From positions 282,514 through 346,513 of the forward strand of contig JACKKF010000006.1 in the NCBI GenBank assembly GCA_020637555.1: a DNA stretch of 64,000 nucleotides. Direction: 5' to 3'. This DNA is from Rhodobacter sp. (GTDB lineage Bacteria > Pseudomonadota > Alphaproteobacteria > Rhodobacterales > Rhodobacteraceae). The notes under the pieces are model-generated. The model worked only from the letters and a program-made list of their open reading frames with translations, had not been told where the DNA came from and searched no databases. The translations under genes were made by a program, and so were the position numbers. Positions 42,486 through 50,733 of this stretch are shown here, piece by piece. Position 1 is the first letter of the stretch. Every line of letters begins with the position of its first letter.

Positions 42486-43013
42486 TCAGAGGGTGCCGTT
42501 GCCGCGGGTCGGAGGAACCCGCATCCCCCGCGTCGCAGCGTCAACCTCATCACGTTCCAGATTGCCGATGATCGTCACCAGCGCCCGGCGCAGGGTCTGG
42601 ACCTCGTCGGGGTTCAGCCCCTGGGTGGCGATCTGGTTCGCCTCGATTGCCAGGGGTTCCAGCTTGTCGCGCAGCGCCAGCCCCTGCGGGGTCAGAAAGG
42701 CGTGCTGTCGGCGCTTGTTCCCCTCGACATTGCGCCGGGTGACATAGCCCAACTCTTCCATCCGCGACAGGGTGGAATGGGTGGTCGGTTCGGTGAGATG
42801 GGCGCGTTCGCTCAGTTCGCGCTGCGACAGGCCGTCCTCGCGCCACAGGATCCGCAGGAAGATCCAGTGGCCGAACAGCACGCCTTCGGTCGACAGCCGG
42901 ATCTGCAGCGAGCGGTTGAACGCGCGTGCCGCCAGCCGGATCAGGCGGGCAAGGCGTTCCTCGGCGTTCTGCGCGCCGCGGTCGAGCTGTTCCGAACCGC
43001 CGTTGTCCACCAT
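42486..43013 (-). CDS. MarR-family transcriptional regulator
   Basis: A 175-residue winged-helix regulator. The DNA-recognition part is LSQRELSERAHLTEPTTHSTLSRMEELGYVTR with the wing NVEGNKRRQHAFLT, flanked by dimerisation helices. MarR proteins of catabolic clusters are usually repressors relieved by an aromatic acid or CoA ester. Four matching 12-bp palindromes occur in the surrounding cluster, two of them perfect, and this is the only MarR gene in the window. It reads on the minus strand, 192 bases from the divergent nitronate monooxygenase-like gene. No palindrome is seen at its own start, so autoregulation is not evident. Confidence 0.92.
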   Translation of the reverse strand: MVDNGGSEQLDRGAQNAEERLARLIRLAARAFNRSLQIRLSTEGVLFGHWIFLRILWREDGLSQRELSERAHLTEPTTHSTLSRMEELGYVTRRNVEGNKRRQHAFLTPQGLALRDKLEPLAIEANQIATQGLNPDEVQTLRRALVTIIGNLERDEVDAATRGMRVPPTRGNGTL

Positions 43014-43205
43014 GAGATCCCGCCCTCAAACCTGACGGACCTGATCGCACGGAAACGGTGCCATCGCAACTGCGCCCTTCCGCACAGTGGGCGGGCAGGG
43101 ATTTTGTGGCGGCTTCACCTGGTGCGCGACGCACCGTCGCGTCTGGCGTCAGACGGGCGCATCGTCAATAGTCCTCCAAGATGTCCAAGGGGAGAGGAGA
43201 TTGTC

Positions 43206-44213
43206 ATGTCACGCAGAGCCCAGTTGCCCGCCGCCCTCAGGGCCGCCCGTCTGCCAATGGTCGGATCGCCCCTGTTCATCATTTCGAACCCCGATCTGGT
43301 GATCGCGCAGTGCAAGGCGGGCGTTATCGGCAGCTTCCCGGCGCTCAACGCCCGCGAGGCCGCCGGCGAGCCGCCGCTGCTCGAGGCCTGGCTGAAACGG
43401 ATCACCGAGGAGCTGGACCGCTGGAACCAGGCGAACCCGGATACCCCGGCCGCGCCCTTTGCCGTCAACCAGATCGTGCACAAGACCAACGCCCGGCTGG
43501 AACGCGATGTGGAGATCTGCGCCAAGTGGAAGGTGCCGGTCTGGATCACCTCGCTGGGGGCGCGCACGGATGTGAATGATGCCGCCCATGCGGCGGGGGG
43601 CATCGTGCTGCATGACGTGATCAACGACCGCTTCGCGCGCAAGGCCATCGAAAAGGGCGCCGACGGGCTGATTGCCGTGGCGGCGGGTGCGGGGGGCCAT
43701 ACCGGCGCGCAATCGCCTTTTGCGCTGCTCTATGAGATCCGCAGCTGGTTCGATGGGCCGGTGCTGCTGTCGGGTTCGATTGCGACCGGCCGGGCGCTGT
43801 TGGCGGCGCAGGCGGCGGGGGCGGATATGGGCTATGTCGGCTCGCCCTTCATTGCCACGAATGAGGCGAACGCCGATCCTTCCTACAAGCAGATGATCGT
43901 CGAGGCGCACGCGGATGACATCGTCGCAACGGCCGGGGTCACCGGGGTGACCGGGAACTACCTGCGCCCGTCCTTTGCCCGCGCGGGCACCAGCGTGGAA
44001 GAGCTGGAGGCCTCGGGCACGCAGATGTCCTTTGGCAAGGCGCGCGATGACCGGCCCAAGGCCTGGAAAGAGATCTGGGGCTCGGGGCAGGGCGTGGGCG
44101 CGGTCGAGGCGGTGGTGCCGGCCGCTGATCTGATCGGCCGCATCGCTCGGGAATACCGCGAGGCCCAGACCCGCGTGCGCGGGATCCTCGACGACTGGCC
44201 GGTGCAGGGCTGA
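43206..44213 (+). CDS. Nitronate monooxygenase-family (NPD-like) flavoprotein
   Basis: A 335-residue TIM-barrel FMN enzyme. Family segments are PMVGSPLFIISNPDLVIAQCKAGVIGSFPALN near the N-terminus, VAAGAGGHTGAQSPFALL near residue 158 with the phosphate-binding glycine run, and LLSGSIATGRALLAAQAAGADMGYVGSPFIAT. Members oxidise nitronates or act as enoyl reductases. A GGGGAGAGGAG run is upstream of the ATG. It borders the aromatic cluster but carries no MarR-type site, so membership in that pathway is uncertain. Confidence 0.9.
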   Translation: MSRRAQLPAALRAARLPMVGSPLFIISNPDLVIAQCKAGVIGSFPALNAREAAGEPPLLEAWLKRITEELDRWNQANPDTPAAPFAVNQIVHKTNARLERDVEICAKWKVPVWITSLGARTDVNDAAHAAGGIVLHDVINDRFARKAIEKGADGLIAVAAGAGGHTGAQSPFALLYEIRSWFDGPVLLSGSIATGRALLAAQAAGADMGYVGSPFIATNEANADPSYKQMIVEAHADDIVATAGVTGVTGNYLRPSFARAGTSVEELEASGTQMSFGKARDDRPKAWKEIWGSGQGVGAVEAVVPAADLIGRIAREYREAQTRVRGILDDWPVQG

Positions 44214-44275
44214 TCGCGCAGATGTTCCCGCAGGGGAGCTTGCGGGCCGTGGCGGAACGGGCCTAGAACGGACGC

Positions 44276-44722
44276 ATGATCGACCTGCTCAAAAGCCTCT
44301 TTTTCGCCGGGTCTGGCGGCCCGCGCGGCGAAGTCCCGACCGAAATCGCCGTTGCCGCCCTGCTGGTCGACGCGGCGCGGGCCGATGGCGACTATGCCCC
44401 GGCCGAGCGCGCGGCGGTCGATGTGTTCCTGCAGCGGATGTTCGCGCTTGGCCCCGACGACGCCCGCGCCCTGCGCACCCAGGGCGAAGAGGCCCAGGCC
44501 AATGCACCCGACATCGTGCGCTTTACCCGGGTCATCAAGATGGGGTTGAGCGAGGAAGAGCGGGTCGGCGTGATGGAAGGGCTGTGGCAGATCGTTCTGG
44601 CCGACGACCACCGCGACCCCGAGGAGAACGCGCTGATGCGGCACCTCGCGCCCCTGCTGGCGGTCAGCGACCATGACAGCGCGCGGGCGCGTCAGCGGGC
44701 GATGGCCGGACGCGCCGGCTGA
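44276..44722 (+). CDS. TerB-family (tellurite resistance-like) protein
   Basis: A 148-residue all-helical protein with TerB marks: EIAVAALLVDAARADGDYAPAERAAVD near residues 22-48 and an acidic metal-binding segment VLADDHRDPEENALMRHLAPLL near 104-125. The two Asp/Glu-rich loops (ARADGDY and ADDHRDPEE) are the paired binding sites of the fold. Stand-alone forms are common in Rhodobacteraceae and are not evidence of tellurite resistance. It converges with the universal stress protein gene, 7 bases away. Confidence 0.85.
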   Translation: MIDLLKSLFFAGSGGPRGEVPTEIAVAALLVDAARADGDYAPAERAAVDVFLQRMFALGPDDARALRTQGEEAQANAPDIVRFTRVIKMGLSEEERVGVMEGLWQIVLADDHRDPEENALMRHLAPLLAVSDHDSARARQRAMAGRAG

Positions 44723-44729
44723 TCCCGCC

Positions 44730-45545
44730 TCAGCCGGGTTTGGCGACCAGCAGATCGGTTGGCGGCGCCCGCATCAGGTCGCGGGCATAGTTCCCCAGCG
44801 CCTTGGGGTCGCGTCCCGAATGCGCGCCGATGGCGACCAGATCCGCGCCCAGCTCGTCCCGGCGAAACCCGAGAACCTGATGCACGCCGCCGGGCACGAT
44901 TTCCGGCACCTCGGCCAGTTCGGGCAGACCGGGGGTTGCCAGGAACGCTTCGCGGCGGGCCGAGGCCCGGTCGAGCGCGGCATCCGTTTCCCGGCTGCCC
45001 CGCTTGAAGATCGCGCCCAGCGGCAGGGACAGTGCGTGGATGGCATGGAACCGCGCCTGCGGGGCGATCCGGGCCGCCATGATCAGCGCCGCTGCCGAGG
45101 CCGCCGAGAAATCGGTGGGCGCCAGAACCTGCCGATAGGGGTGCTCGGACGGCCATTGCGCGATCAGCACCGGGCAGGGCGCCTGCAACACGATCCGTTC
45201 CATCGTCGTCAGGCGCAGCACGTCCAACACCCGGCGTTCGCGGTGCAGTCCCAGCACGATCAGGGCCGCGCCTTCGGCCTGTGCCAGCGCGGCCAGCGCC
45301 GCGGCGGGCTCGCCACTCAGACGGAGCGGTTCGGCACGGTGGCGGGTGGCCAGCGTTTCCAGATCCTCGTCCGCCTTGCCGCGCCCCTTGGCCAGCGCGC
45401 CCCGTCGGCCGCCGGTGTCCTCGGCGCCGACATGCGCCAGGATCAGCCGTGCACCCAGGATGCCAGCCAGCGCCGCGGCGCGGCCCGGAACATGGGCAGA
45501 GCGCGAGGAGAGATCGGTGGCGGCAAGGATCAGGGGCTGGGGCAT
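44730..45545 (-). CDS. Tandem universal stress protein (two UspA domains)
   Basis: A 271-residue protein with two Usp folds. The first runs PLILAATDLSSRSAHVPGRAAALA to residue 140, the second starts YRQVLAPTDFSAASAAALIMAA. ATP-binding G-2x-G-9x-G[S/T] motifs are imperfect in both: the first domain has ALIVLGLHRERRVLDVLRLTTMERIV, the second LVAIGAHSGRDPKALGNYARDLM. It is cytosolic and probably stress-related. An ATG three codons upstream (45554) is an equal alternative start; neither has a clear ribosome site. Confidence 0.83.
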   Translation of the reverse strand: MPQPLILAATDLSSRSAHVPGRAAALAGILGARLILAHVGAEDTGGRRGALAKGRGKADEDLETLATRHRAEPLRLSGEPAAALAALAQAEGAALIVLGLHRERRVLDVLRLTTMERIVLQAPCPVLIAQWPSEHPYRQVLAPTDFSAASAAALIMAARIAPQARFHAIHALSLPLGAIFKRGSRETDAALDRASARREAFLATPGLPELAEVPEIVPGGVHQVLGFRRDELGADLVAIGAHSGRDPKALGNYARDLMRAPPTDLLVAKPG

Positions 45546-45569
45546 GGAGACCATCGACGAAACAAGGGG

Positions 45570-46604
45570 TCAGTGGGAACGGGATGGACCCGCGCCGGGC
45601 CGGTCGACCAGCCGCGAAACCAGGCCCGGCTGAACATCGGCCCCGGTATGGAGGCGATGGCTGAGGCCGGGGAAGGCCTCGCGCAGGGGCGCGGCGAGGG
45701 TCTCTGGCAGGCGGGTGAGCACCGCGGGGCAGACCATCAGGCTCTCGCAGGGGACGCCCTCGGCATAGATCACCTCATGGGCGTCGAAGACCAGCGAATG
45801 GTATTCGACGAAACCGCCCGCGCGCCGCAGGATCGACACGTCGTCGACCAGATGGCGGGCCTGCACCAGCAACTCGGCGGCACCCGCCAGCGGCTTGGCG
45901 GCGCGCCGATACAGGAACAGCCGGTGATGCGGGCTGACGATCAGCGGGCCGGGATTGCCCATCACGCCCGGCAGCACGGCAACCGGGGCAAAGCCCCCTT
46001 CGGCCCTGAGCCGCACCGCGCCCTTCCAGCGCAGCGGTTGCGCGCCGTGGTCGCGGGTGATCACCAGATCGCCCGGCTGCAGCGCCTCGACCGGCACTTG
46101 CCGCCCGTCGGCCAGCGCAATCCGCGTGCCTTGTGCAAAGGCTCCGGCCACGACATCGGCCAGCCGGATCGGCCCCGGCGTGGCATCGGTGGCGATCAGC
46201 GTATAGGTGTGGCGTTTCAGCAGCGGCGACAGCGGCAGCGCCACCCGTCCCGCCGTGCCGAGGTCGAGCACCAGAACCTCGACGTGATCGCCATCGGGCG
46301 CCATCAGCGACAGCCGGCCCAGCAGGCGCACCGGTTCGCCCGGCTGGCCCAGGGCTGAGCCGGCGGCAAGCTGCCCGGCATCTCCGTCGCCTGCAGAGAG
46401 CGCCAGCCACAGGGTCAGCCCATCGGCGGTGTCTTCGAGCCGGTAGTAATCGCCGCAGATGCTGTCGGTCGGGGAAGGCAGCGGATCGCCGGCATTGGCC
46501 CCGGAAAGCACACGCAGATCATCCGCCGCAAAGACTGTGACCGCATGGGCCGCAGACGGGGCGGGGGCCGGAACAGTGGCCGGATCTGGCAAAGGGGCGG
46601 GCAT
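45570..46604 (-). CDS. Hint-domain protein with substituted catalytic cysteine
   Basis: A 344-residue protein with an N-terminal Ala/Pro-rich region, a beta-rich middle part and a Hint (intein/hedgehog-like) domain from about residue 155: AFAQGTRIALADGRQVPVEALQPGDLVITRDHG, then LIVSPHHRLFLY with the conserved block B histidines. In related Rhodobacteraceae proteins the domain opens CFxPGT; here the Cys is Ala (AFAQGT). Self-splicing or self-cleaving activity is therefore unlikely. The family is often secreted by type I systems but no RTX repeats are seen here. A GTG start at 46622 is possible. Its function is not known. Confidence 0.78.
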   Translation of the reverse strand: MPAPLPDPATVPAPAPSAAHAVTVFAADDLRVLSGANAGDPLPSPTDSICGDYYRLEDTADGLTLWLALSAGDGDAGQLAAGSALGQPGEPVRLLGRLSLMAPDGDHVEVLVLDLGTAGRVALPLSPLLKRHTYTLIATDATPGPIRLADVVAGAFAQGTRIALADGRQVPVEALQPGDLVITRDHGAQPLRWKGAVRLRAEGGFAPVAVLPGVMGNPGPLIVSPHHRLFLYRRAAKPLAGAAELLVQARHLVDDVSILRRAGGFVEYHSLVFDAHEVIYAEGVPCESLMVCPAVLTRLPETLAAPLREAFPGLSHRLHTGADVQPGLVSRLVDRPGAGPSRSH

Positions 46605-46778
46605 GACGGCGGTCTCGGACACGGCGACGATGAGGCCCCGGGGGGCGGTTCGTGGATCAGCGCCATCTTAGGGTGCGCCCTGAGCCAAGGTCAATCGCAG
46701 CGCGATCCGGAGCACAGGCCGCGTTGCCCCGGCAGGGGGGCGATGCTAGGTCTTTGCGCAGATGATGGAGGGAACCGC

Positions 46779-47558
46779 ATGGATCTGGGTTTGAAGGGCA
46801 AGCGCGCACTGGTCTGCGCGTCGTCGAAAGGGCTGGGCCGGGGATGCGCCGAGGCGCTGGCCGAGGCCGGCGTCGAGCTGGTGATGAATGCGCGCGGTGC
46901 CGAGGCGCTCGAGGCTGCCGCGGCGGATATCCGCGCGCGCACCGGCGTTCCGGTGACCGCCATCGCCGCCGACATCACCTCCGAGGAAGGCCGCGCGCGG
47001 GTGCTCGAGGCCGCGGGCGCGGTCGACATCCTGGTGACCAACGCCGGCGGCCCGCCGCCGGGGATCTGGACCGACTGGACGCGCGACGATTTCATCAAGG
47101 CGCTGGATGCCAACATGCTGACGCCGATCGCGCTGATGCAGGCACTGCTGCCCGGAATGATGGCGCGCGGCTGGGGCCGGGTCGTCAACATCACCAGCCA
47201 GGCGGTCAAGGCGCCGATCGGCGTGCTGGGCCTGTCGAACTCGGCGCGCACCGGGCTGACCGGTTTCGTTGCCGGCACCGCGCGTCAGGTCGCGGGCTCA
47301 GGCGTGACGATCAACAACCTGCTGCCGGGGATCCATGCCACCGACCGCGCGGAATCGCTCGACGGGGGTGTGGCGAAGAAGGAAGGGATTTCGATGGACG
47401 AGGCCCGCGCACGCCGCGTCGCGACGATCCCCGCCGGGCGCTATGGCACACCCGAGGAATTCGGCGCGGCCTGCGCGTTCTTGTGCAGCCAGTATGCGGG
47501 GTTCATCGTCGGGCAGAACATCCTGCTGGACGGGGGCGGCATCAACACCACGCTGTGA
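46779..47558 (+). CDS. Atypical short-chain dehydrogenase (no YxxxK)
   Basis: A 259-residue SDR fold. Cofactor loop ASSKGLGRG at residues 14-22, LVTNAGGPPP near 85, Ser140 in NITSQ. The expected Tyr-x3-Lys is replaced by Ser153-x3-Arg157 in LGLSNSARTGL, a pattern seen in a distinct SDR subgroup. Redox activity would need another mechanism, or the protein binds NAD(P) for a different purpose. TGGAGGG precedes the ATG. A block of hairpin repeats fills the 191 bases after its stop. Confidence 0.85.
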   Translation: MDLGLKGKRALVCASSKGLGRGCAEALAEAGVELVMNARGAEALEAAAADIRARTGVPVTAIAADITSEEGRARVLEAAGAVDILVTNAGGPPPGIWTDWTRDDFIKALDANMLTPIALMQALLPGMMARGWGRVVNITSQAVKAPIGVLGLSNSARTGLTGFVAGTARQVAGSGVTINNLLPGIHATDRAESLDGGVAKKEGISMDEARARRVATIPAGRYGTPEEFGAACAFLCSQYAGFIVGQNILLDGGGINTTL

Positions 47559-47565
47559 GCGGAGC

Positions 47566-47647
47566 GGCGCTCGGGGGCATCGAGCCCCCTCGCGCCACAG
47601 AGACGCGAAGGGTGGCGGCGCTCGGGGGCATCGAGCCCCCTCGCGCC
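47566..47647. repeat. Tandem 31-bp hairpin repeat, two copies
   Basis: Two identical 31-base copies at 47566-47596 and 47617-47647, separated by 20 bases (51-base period). Each contains CTCGGGGGCATCGAGCCCCC, which folds into a GC-rich stem. A further hairpin GGGGGGC/GCCCCCC (47651-47667) and a GGCCTCCCCCCGGGATATTT stretch follow. The latter resembles a short motif commonly dispersed between genes in Rhodobacterales. Confidence 0.85.
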
Positions 47648-47749
47648 GCCGGGGGGCTCTGCCCCCCACGGCCTGCGGCCTCCCCCCGGGATATTTGAGA
47701 CGCAAAGATGAGCAGGCGGGTTTTCTGACAGGGTTGGGAGACGCGGGCG

Positions 47750-48349
47750 GTGAATATCGTGTTCGACATCGGAAATGTGTTGATCCGCTGGCGGCCTGAA
47801 CGGGCGGTGGCGCATGCCTTTCCCGATCCGGTGGCGGCGCGGGCCTATCTGGATGCGGTCGGATTCCAGGCCTGGAACCTGGCGCAGGATGGCGGGCGCA
47901 GCTTTGCCGAGGGGGTCGCGGCGCTGGAGGCGGCGCATCCCGGGTGCGCGGGGCCTTTGGCGGATTACCCGGAGCGGTTCGCTGACACGATCCGCGAGGC
48001 GATCGCCGGCAGCTGGGACCTGCTGGACCGGCTGGCGGCGCGCGGGCACCGGATCTTTGCGATCACCAATTTCGCCGCCGAGACCTGGCCGCGTGCGTTG
48101 AAAGTGCATCCGCGGCTGGGAGTGGTGTTCGAGGATGTGGTGATCTCCGCCCATGAGCGGCTGCTCAAACCCGACCCGGCGATCTATGAGCTGCTTCTGG
48201 AGCGCAACGGGCTGGCTGCGGCCGAGTGTCTGTTCATCGACGACCGGGCCGAGAATGTCGACGGGGCGCGCCGGGTCGGCATGGCGGCGCATCTGTTCAC
48301 CGCGCCGGAGGCGCTGGAGGCCGACCTGGTCGCGCGCGGGTTTCTGTGA
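47750..48349 (+). CDS. HAD-family hydrolase (haloacid dehalogenase/YihX type)
   Basis: A 199-residue HAD phosphatase-like protein. Motif I is FDIGNVLIRW near residue 5 (DxG form with a first Asp nucleophile), motif II is FAITNF, motif III Lys in LLKPDPAIYELLL, motif IV LFIDDRAENV. FDIGNVL- type sequences group with YihX/alpha-D-glucose-1-phosphate phosphatase relatives. The second Asp of motif I (DxD) is Gly-for-Asp (DIG), as in that subgroup. Start is GTG. Substrate not deducible. Confidence 0.87.
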   Translation: MNIVFDIGNVLIRWRPERAVAHAFPDPVAARAYLDAVGFQAWNLAQDGGRSFAEGVAALEAAHPGCAGPLADYPERFADTIREAIAGSWDLLDRLAARGHRIFAITNFAAETWPRALKVHPRLGVVFEDVVISAHERLLKPDPAIYELLLERNGLAAAECLFIDDRAENVDGARRVGMAAHLFTAPEALEADLVARGFL

Positions 48350-48416
48350 GCGGGCATTGCCGCCGCCGCCGCCGCGTGGTCTAGTGCCGCGAAGCGCAGT
48401 CTGACGGACCACCCCC

Positions 48417-49235
48417 ATGCCCAAGTTCACCGCCGCCGATGGTGCCTCGATCCATTACACCGACGAGGGGCACGGCATCCCCTTGCTGGCGCTGGCGGGG
48501 CTGACGCGCACCGGGCGCGATTTCGACTATGTGGCGCCGCATCTGCCGCCGCTGCGGCTGATCCGCATGGATTACCGCGGGCGCGGGCAGTCGGACTGGA
48601 CCGGGGCCGAGACCTATACCATCGTGCAGGAGGGTGCCGACGCGCTGGCCTTGCTCGATCATCTGGGGATCGAGAGCGCGGCGATTCTGGGGACCTCCCG
48701 CGGGGGGCTGATCGGGATGTATCTGTCGGCGGTGGCGCCCGAACGGGTGCGCGGGCTGATCCTGAACGATGTGGGGCCGGTGATCGACCCGCTGGGGCTG
48801 AGCCGGATCCAGGATTACATCGGCCAGCGCCCGGCGGCGCGGAGCCATGCGGCGATGGCGGTGGCGCTGGAGCATGCGATGGAGGGGTTCGACGCGCCGC
48901 CTGCGCGCTGGATGCAGGAAGCGAAGATCCATTACGTGCAGACCGACCAGGGGCTGGACATCACCTATGATCCGGCGCTGCGCACGGCGTTTCTGGAGGC
49001 GATGAAGGGGCCGTTGGCCGATGCCTGGCCGCTTTTCGAGGCGTGCAAGGACAAGCCGCTGGCACTGATCCGGGGTGCGAATTCCGATCTGCTGACCCAG
49101 GCGACCGCCGACGAGATGGCAGCGCGCGCGCCCGGCATGATCTATGAGGAGGTGCCCGACCGCGGGCATGTTCCCTTCCTCGACGAGCCCGAGGCGTTGC
49201 GGGCGATTCACAAGTTTCTGGGCCGGCTGATATGA
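48417..49235 (+). CDS. Alpha/beta hydrolase
   Basis: A 272-residue alpha/beta-fold hydrolase. The nucleophile elbow is GTSRGGLIGMYL with the Ser near residue 98; YRGRGQSDWTG near residue 55 and VPDRGHVPFLDEPEAL with the catalytic His near 250 complete the pattern. It resembles bacterial ester or lactone hydrolases and 3-oxoadipate enol-lactonase-like proteins without evidence for a specific one. It is coupled by a four-base overlap to the threonine dehydratase gene. Confidence 0.85.
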   Translation: MPKFTAADGASIHYTDEGHGIPLLALAGLTRTGRDFDYVAPHLPPLRLIRMDYRGRGQSDWTGAETYTIVQEGADALALLDHLGIESAAILGTSRGGLIGMYLSAVAPERVRGLILNDVGPVIDPLGLSRIQDYIGQRPAARSHAAMAVALEHAMEGFDAPPARWMQEAKIHYVQTDQGLDITYDPALRTAFLEAMKGPLADAWPLFEACKDKPLALIRGANSDLLTQATADEMAARAPGMIYEEVPDRGHVPFLDEPEALRAIHKFLGRLI

Positions 49236-50179
49236 CCGATATCGCGATGATCAAGGCCGCCGCCGTGCGGCTCAAGGGCCATGCCCGGCGCACGCCGCTG
49301 CTGACCTCGCCGTTTCTGGACGAGATCGCCGGGCGGCCGGTTTTCGTCAAAGCCGAGTGCCTGCAGCACACCGGAAGCTTCAAGTTCCGCGGCGCGTGGA
49401 ACGCGGTTTCGGCGCTGCAGCCCAAGGGGGTGCTGGCCTATTCCTCGGGTAACCATGCGCAGGGGGTGGCGCTGTCGGCCAGGCGGCACGGGATTCCGGC
49501 GGTGATCGTGATGCCCGCCGATGCGCCGGCGATCAAGATCGCCAACACCCGCGCGCTGGGGGCCGAGGTGGTGACCTATGACCGCGCGACCGCCGATCGC
49601 GATGCGCTGGGCGCGCAGATCGCCGAGGAGCGCGGGCTGACGCTGATCAAGCCCTTCGACATGGCCGAGGTGATCGCCGGACAGGGGACCACCGGGCTGG
49701 AGATCGCCGAACAACTGGCCGAGGCGGGCGTCGAGGCCGGTGCGGTCTATGTGCCTTGCGGCGGTGGCGGGCTGACCTCGGGGATCGCGCTGGCCTTGCA
49801 GGCGCGCGCGCCGCATCTGCGGGTGCATCCGGTCGAGCCCGAGGGTTTCGACGATGTCGCGCGCTCGCAGGCGGCGGGTGAGCGGCTGCGCAACGAGCGG
49901 CTGGCGGGGTCGATCTGCGATGCGATCATCACCCCGGTGACCGGCGATCTGACATGGCCGCTGTTGCGCGACCTGTGCGGGCCCGGGTTGGTTGTGACCG
50001 AGGACGAGGCGCTGCGGGCGATGGCGCTGGCGCATGACCGGCTGAAGATCGTGCTGGAGCCGGGCGGCGCGGTGGCGCTGGCGGCGGCGCTGTTCCGGCC
50101 GGGCGAGGGGCCGGTGGTGGCGGTGGCCTCGGGCGGGAACGTGGACCGGGCGATGATGATCCGGGCGCTGCAGGCATGA
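49232..50179 (+). CDS. PLP-dependent threonine/serine dehydratase
   Basis: A 315-residue fold-type II PLP enzyme, lacking the C-terminal ACT domain of IlvA, so a catabolic or racemase-type form. The PLP lysine is in GSFKFRGAWNAV near residue 51; the phosphate cup is CGGGGLTSG near 173; SSGNHAQGVAL is at 71-80. It deaminates threonine or serine to 2-oxo acids; hydroxyaspartate dehydratase and serine racemase activities are known for close relatives. No partner genes of the hydroxyaspartate pathway are adjacent. It overlaps the DUF167 gene (ATGA). Confidence 0.9.
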   Translation: MTDIAMIKAAAVRLKGHARRTPLLTSPFLDEIAGRPVFVKAECLQHTGSFKFRGAWNAVSALQPKGVLAYSSGNHAQGVALSARRHGIPAVIVMPADAPAIKIANTRALGAEVVTYDRATADRDALGAQIAEERGLTLIKPFDMAEVIAGQGTTGLEIAEQLAEAGVEAGAVYVPCGGGGLTSGIALALQARAPHLRVHPVEPEGFDDVARSQAAGERLRNERLAGSICDAIITPVTGDLTWPLLRDLCGPGLVVTEDEALRAMALAHDRLKIVLEPGGAVALAAALFRPGEGPVVAVASGGNVDRAMMIRALQA

Positions 50180-50439
50180 GCCTGGCGGACCTGGCGGCGC
50201 GGCTGGAACCCGGTGCGCGCATCGAGGTCCGCGCGACCCCCAAGGCCCGGCGCAACGCGGTCGAGCCGGGCGAGACGCCGGACGCGCCGCTGCGGGCCTG
50301 GGTGACCGCCGCGCCCGAAGACGGCAAGGCGAACGAGGCGATTCGGAAATTGCTGGCCAAGGCGCTGGGGGTGGCCCCCAGCCGGTTGACGCTGGTGCGC
50401 GGGGCGACCAGCCGTGACAAGGCCTTTCAGCTGGACTGA
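50176..50439 (+). CDS. DUF167 (YggU-family) protein
   Basis: An 87-residue protein of the DUF167/YggU family: IEVRATPKARRNAVE, LRAWVTAAPEDGKANEAIRKLLAKALGV and the closing VRGATSRDKAFQL are family signatures. The fold is known and the function is not. It starts inside the dehydratase stop and its 3' end overlaps the convergent small gene by 13 bases. Confidence 0.92.
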   Translation: MSLADLAARLEPGARIEVRATPKARRNAVEPGETPDAPLRAWVTAAPEDGKANEAIRKLLAKALGVAPSRLTLVRGATSRDKAFQLD

Positions 50440-50678
50440 GCGCCCCCCGTAGGCCGCAGCCGATAAATCCCTTCGGGCAGGTCCAGCGCCGCACCCAGCT
50501 CCTGCAACTGGCGCATCGACAGGTGGATGACCATCACCTCGTCGGTGTCGGGATCGGTCTGCAGCAGGGTCACCCCGGCGTCATGGCTTTCGATCGTGAC
50601 ATCCTCGCACAGCGGGGCCTCGCCCTCGTCGATGAGGGTGATCACGGTTGCGTCGAATTCGTGCTCGATGGTGAACAT
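50427..50678 (-). CDS. Small conserved acidic protein of unknown function
   Basis: An 83-residue acidic soluble protein, MFTIEHEFDATVITLIDEGEA, with alternating beta strands (VTIESHDAGVTLLQ; EVMVIHLSMRQLQELGAAL). I do not recognise the family beyond similarity of pattern to small Rhodobacteraceae proteins. It converges with and slightly overlaps the DUF167 gene. Coding character is normal (third-position GC). Confidence 0.65.
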   Translation of the reverse strand: MFTIEHEFDATVITLIDEGEAPLCEDVTIESHDAGVTLLQTDPDTDEVMVIHLSMRQLQELGAALDLPEGIYRLRPTGGAQSS

Positions 50679-50733
50679 GGTTTCAAGATAGTGCAGGCCG
50701 CGCGCGGTGCAAGAGACTTGCAGCCGGCTCGGA

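Noticed and set aside
44276..44722. Tellurite resistance determinant
   Set aside because: Only a TerB-like domain is present, with no TerC/D/Z neighbours; such stand-alone proteins are common.
47566..47647. CRISPR-like repeats
   Set aside because: Only two units with one short 20-base spacer and internally self-complementary sequence; no cas genes.
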